Assembly (NCBI GenBank): GCA_919901875.1
Contig: CAKKQG010000253.1
Span: 1 to 5,169, forward strand
Reading direction: 5' to 3'
Length of the DNA stretch: 5,169 nucleotides
DNA from: Anaerolineales bacterium
Lineage (GTDB): Bacteria; Chloroflexota; Anaerolineae; Anaerolineales; VGOW01
In this document: positions 5,022 to 5,169 of the stretch, piece after piece
Numbering within the stretch: position 1 is the first letter of the stretch
Layout of the letters: each line of letters starts with the position of its first letter
The notes under the pieces: model-generated
Told to the model about the DNA's origin: nothing
What the model saw: only the letters and a program-made list of their open reading frames with translations
Databases searched by the model: none
Made by a program: the position numbers and the translations under genes

Positions 5022-5041
5022 CGCGAGGATCCTTCCTCGCG
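5022..5041 (-). promoter_or_regulatory. Stem-loop in flagellin leader near the ribosome site
   Basis: CGCGAGGA (5022-5029) and TCCTCGCG (5034-5041) form a perfect 8-bp stem with a 4-nt loop. In the mRNA the 5' arm and loop read CGCGAGGA-AGGA, so they contain Shine-Dalgarno-like AGGA copies. The stem ends 11 nt before the real ribosome site (5003-5010) and does not cover it. It may stabilise the message or affect ribosome loading. It is not followed by a U-tract, so a terminator is unlikely. Confidence 0.55.
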
Positions 5042-5068
5042 TGGCTAATCTGTCCTTTAGATTTGGGT

Positions 5069-5091
5069 GCGACGCGGACAGTGTTCGTCGC
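5069..5091 (-). promoter_or_regulatory. 5'-terminal stem-loop of the flagellin leader
   Basis: GCGACG (5069-5074) and CGTCGC (5086-5091) form a 6-bp perfect stem with an 11-nt loop. The stem begins only a few bases after the transcription start predicted from the sigma-28 promoter, so it would cap the 5' end of the mRNA. Stem-loops at mRNA 5' ends commonly slow decay; that role here is inferred. Confidence 0.45.
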
Positions 5092-5101
5092 TATGTTTAT
5101 G

Positions 5102-5128
5102 TTATCGGCAAGGAGGCTTTAAACTTTG
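5102..5128 (-). promoter_or_regulatory. Sigma-28 (FliA/SigD) promoter of flagellin
   Basis: On the minus strand the sequence reads CAAAGTTT (5128-5121), an 11-nt spacer (5120-5110) and GCCGATAA (5109-5102). The known sigma-28 consensus is TAAAGTTT-N11-GCCGATAA, so the match is 7/8 at -35, exact spacing, and 8/8 at -10. Transcription should begin near 5093-5097, giving a flagellin leader of about 97 nt. This is the strongest regulatory signal in the window and places the cluster in the late (class 3) flagellar regulon. Confidence 0.93.
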
Positions 5129-5148
5129 ACGGGCGGGGGTAAAGGTTT

Positions 5149-5169
5149 AATGAAGAATGATGAATGAAG
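5149..5169. repeat. Three heptamer tandem repeats AATGANG
   Basis: AATGAAG, AATGATG and AATGAAG follow one another directly, starting 21 bp upstream of the flagellin -35 element. They reach the last base of the window, so the array may continue beyond it. Confidence 0.75.

Noticed and set aside
1..5169. CRISPR array, tRNA, rRNA or insertion-sequence transposase
   Set aside because: No regularly spaced repeats with spacers, no tRNA-like cloverleaf and no transposase frame were seen on either strand.

Overview
The window carries a late flagellar filament cluster of a bacterium. All five supported genes lie on the minus strand, so they read from right to left: flagellin (4161-4997), FliD filament cap (2699-4075), FlaG (2371-2682), FliS chaperone (1666-2046) and a clan GH-A glycoside-hydrolase-like protein (26-1375). 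I see no convincing gene on the plus strand and no tRNA, rRNA, CRISPR array or transposase gene. The organism cannot be fixed from this sequence. The moderate GC content, the short divergent flagellin, the CGTCATTGCGAGC palindrome downstream of fliS and the type of GH-A protein make me favour an environmental Chloroflexota (Anaerolineae-like) lineage. That is recall-based inference, at low to moderate confidence.

Right end (4998-5169): a near-perfect sigma-28 (FliA/SigD) promoter (CAAAGTTT, 11 nt, GCCGATAA; 5102-5128) drives flagellin. Its leader is about 97 nt, carries two stem-loops and ends in a perfect Shine-Dalgarno sequence. A strong hairpin (4099-4129) between flagellin and fliD probably trims read-through, so that much flagellin and little cap protein are made. 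fliD and flaG are separated by 16 bp and look co-transcribed.

Middle (2047-2370): 324 bp without a gene. It holds a 165-bp element with two nested pairs of perfect 12-bp inverted repeats, a small GC-rich hairpin, and a perfect sigma-28 -10 box (GCCGATAA) just upstream of fliS. This element may have split an ancestral fliD-flaG-fliS unit.

Left part (1-1665): fliS is followed by an 81-bp imperfect palindrome and a perfect 11-bp dyad. Next comes a 449-residue protein with a disordered N-terminus and linker and a C-terminal TIM-barrel hydrolase with both expected GH-A catalytic glutamates. It has no classical Sec signal. A sigma-28-like promoter sits so close to its ATG that the mRNA could be leaderless. 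The most interesting hypothesis is that this hydrolase belongs to the flagellar late regulon and is perhaps exported by the flagellar type III apparatus. Short heptamer tandem arrays (AATACGN and AATGANG) sit at both extreme ends of the window.
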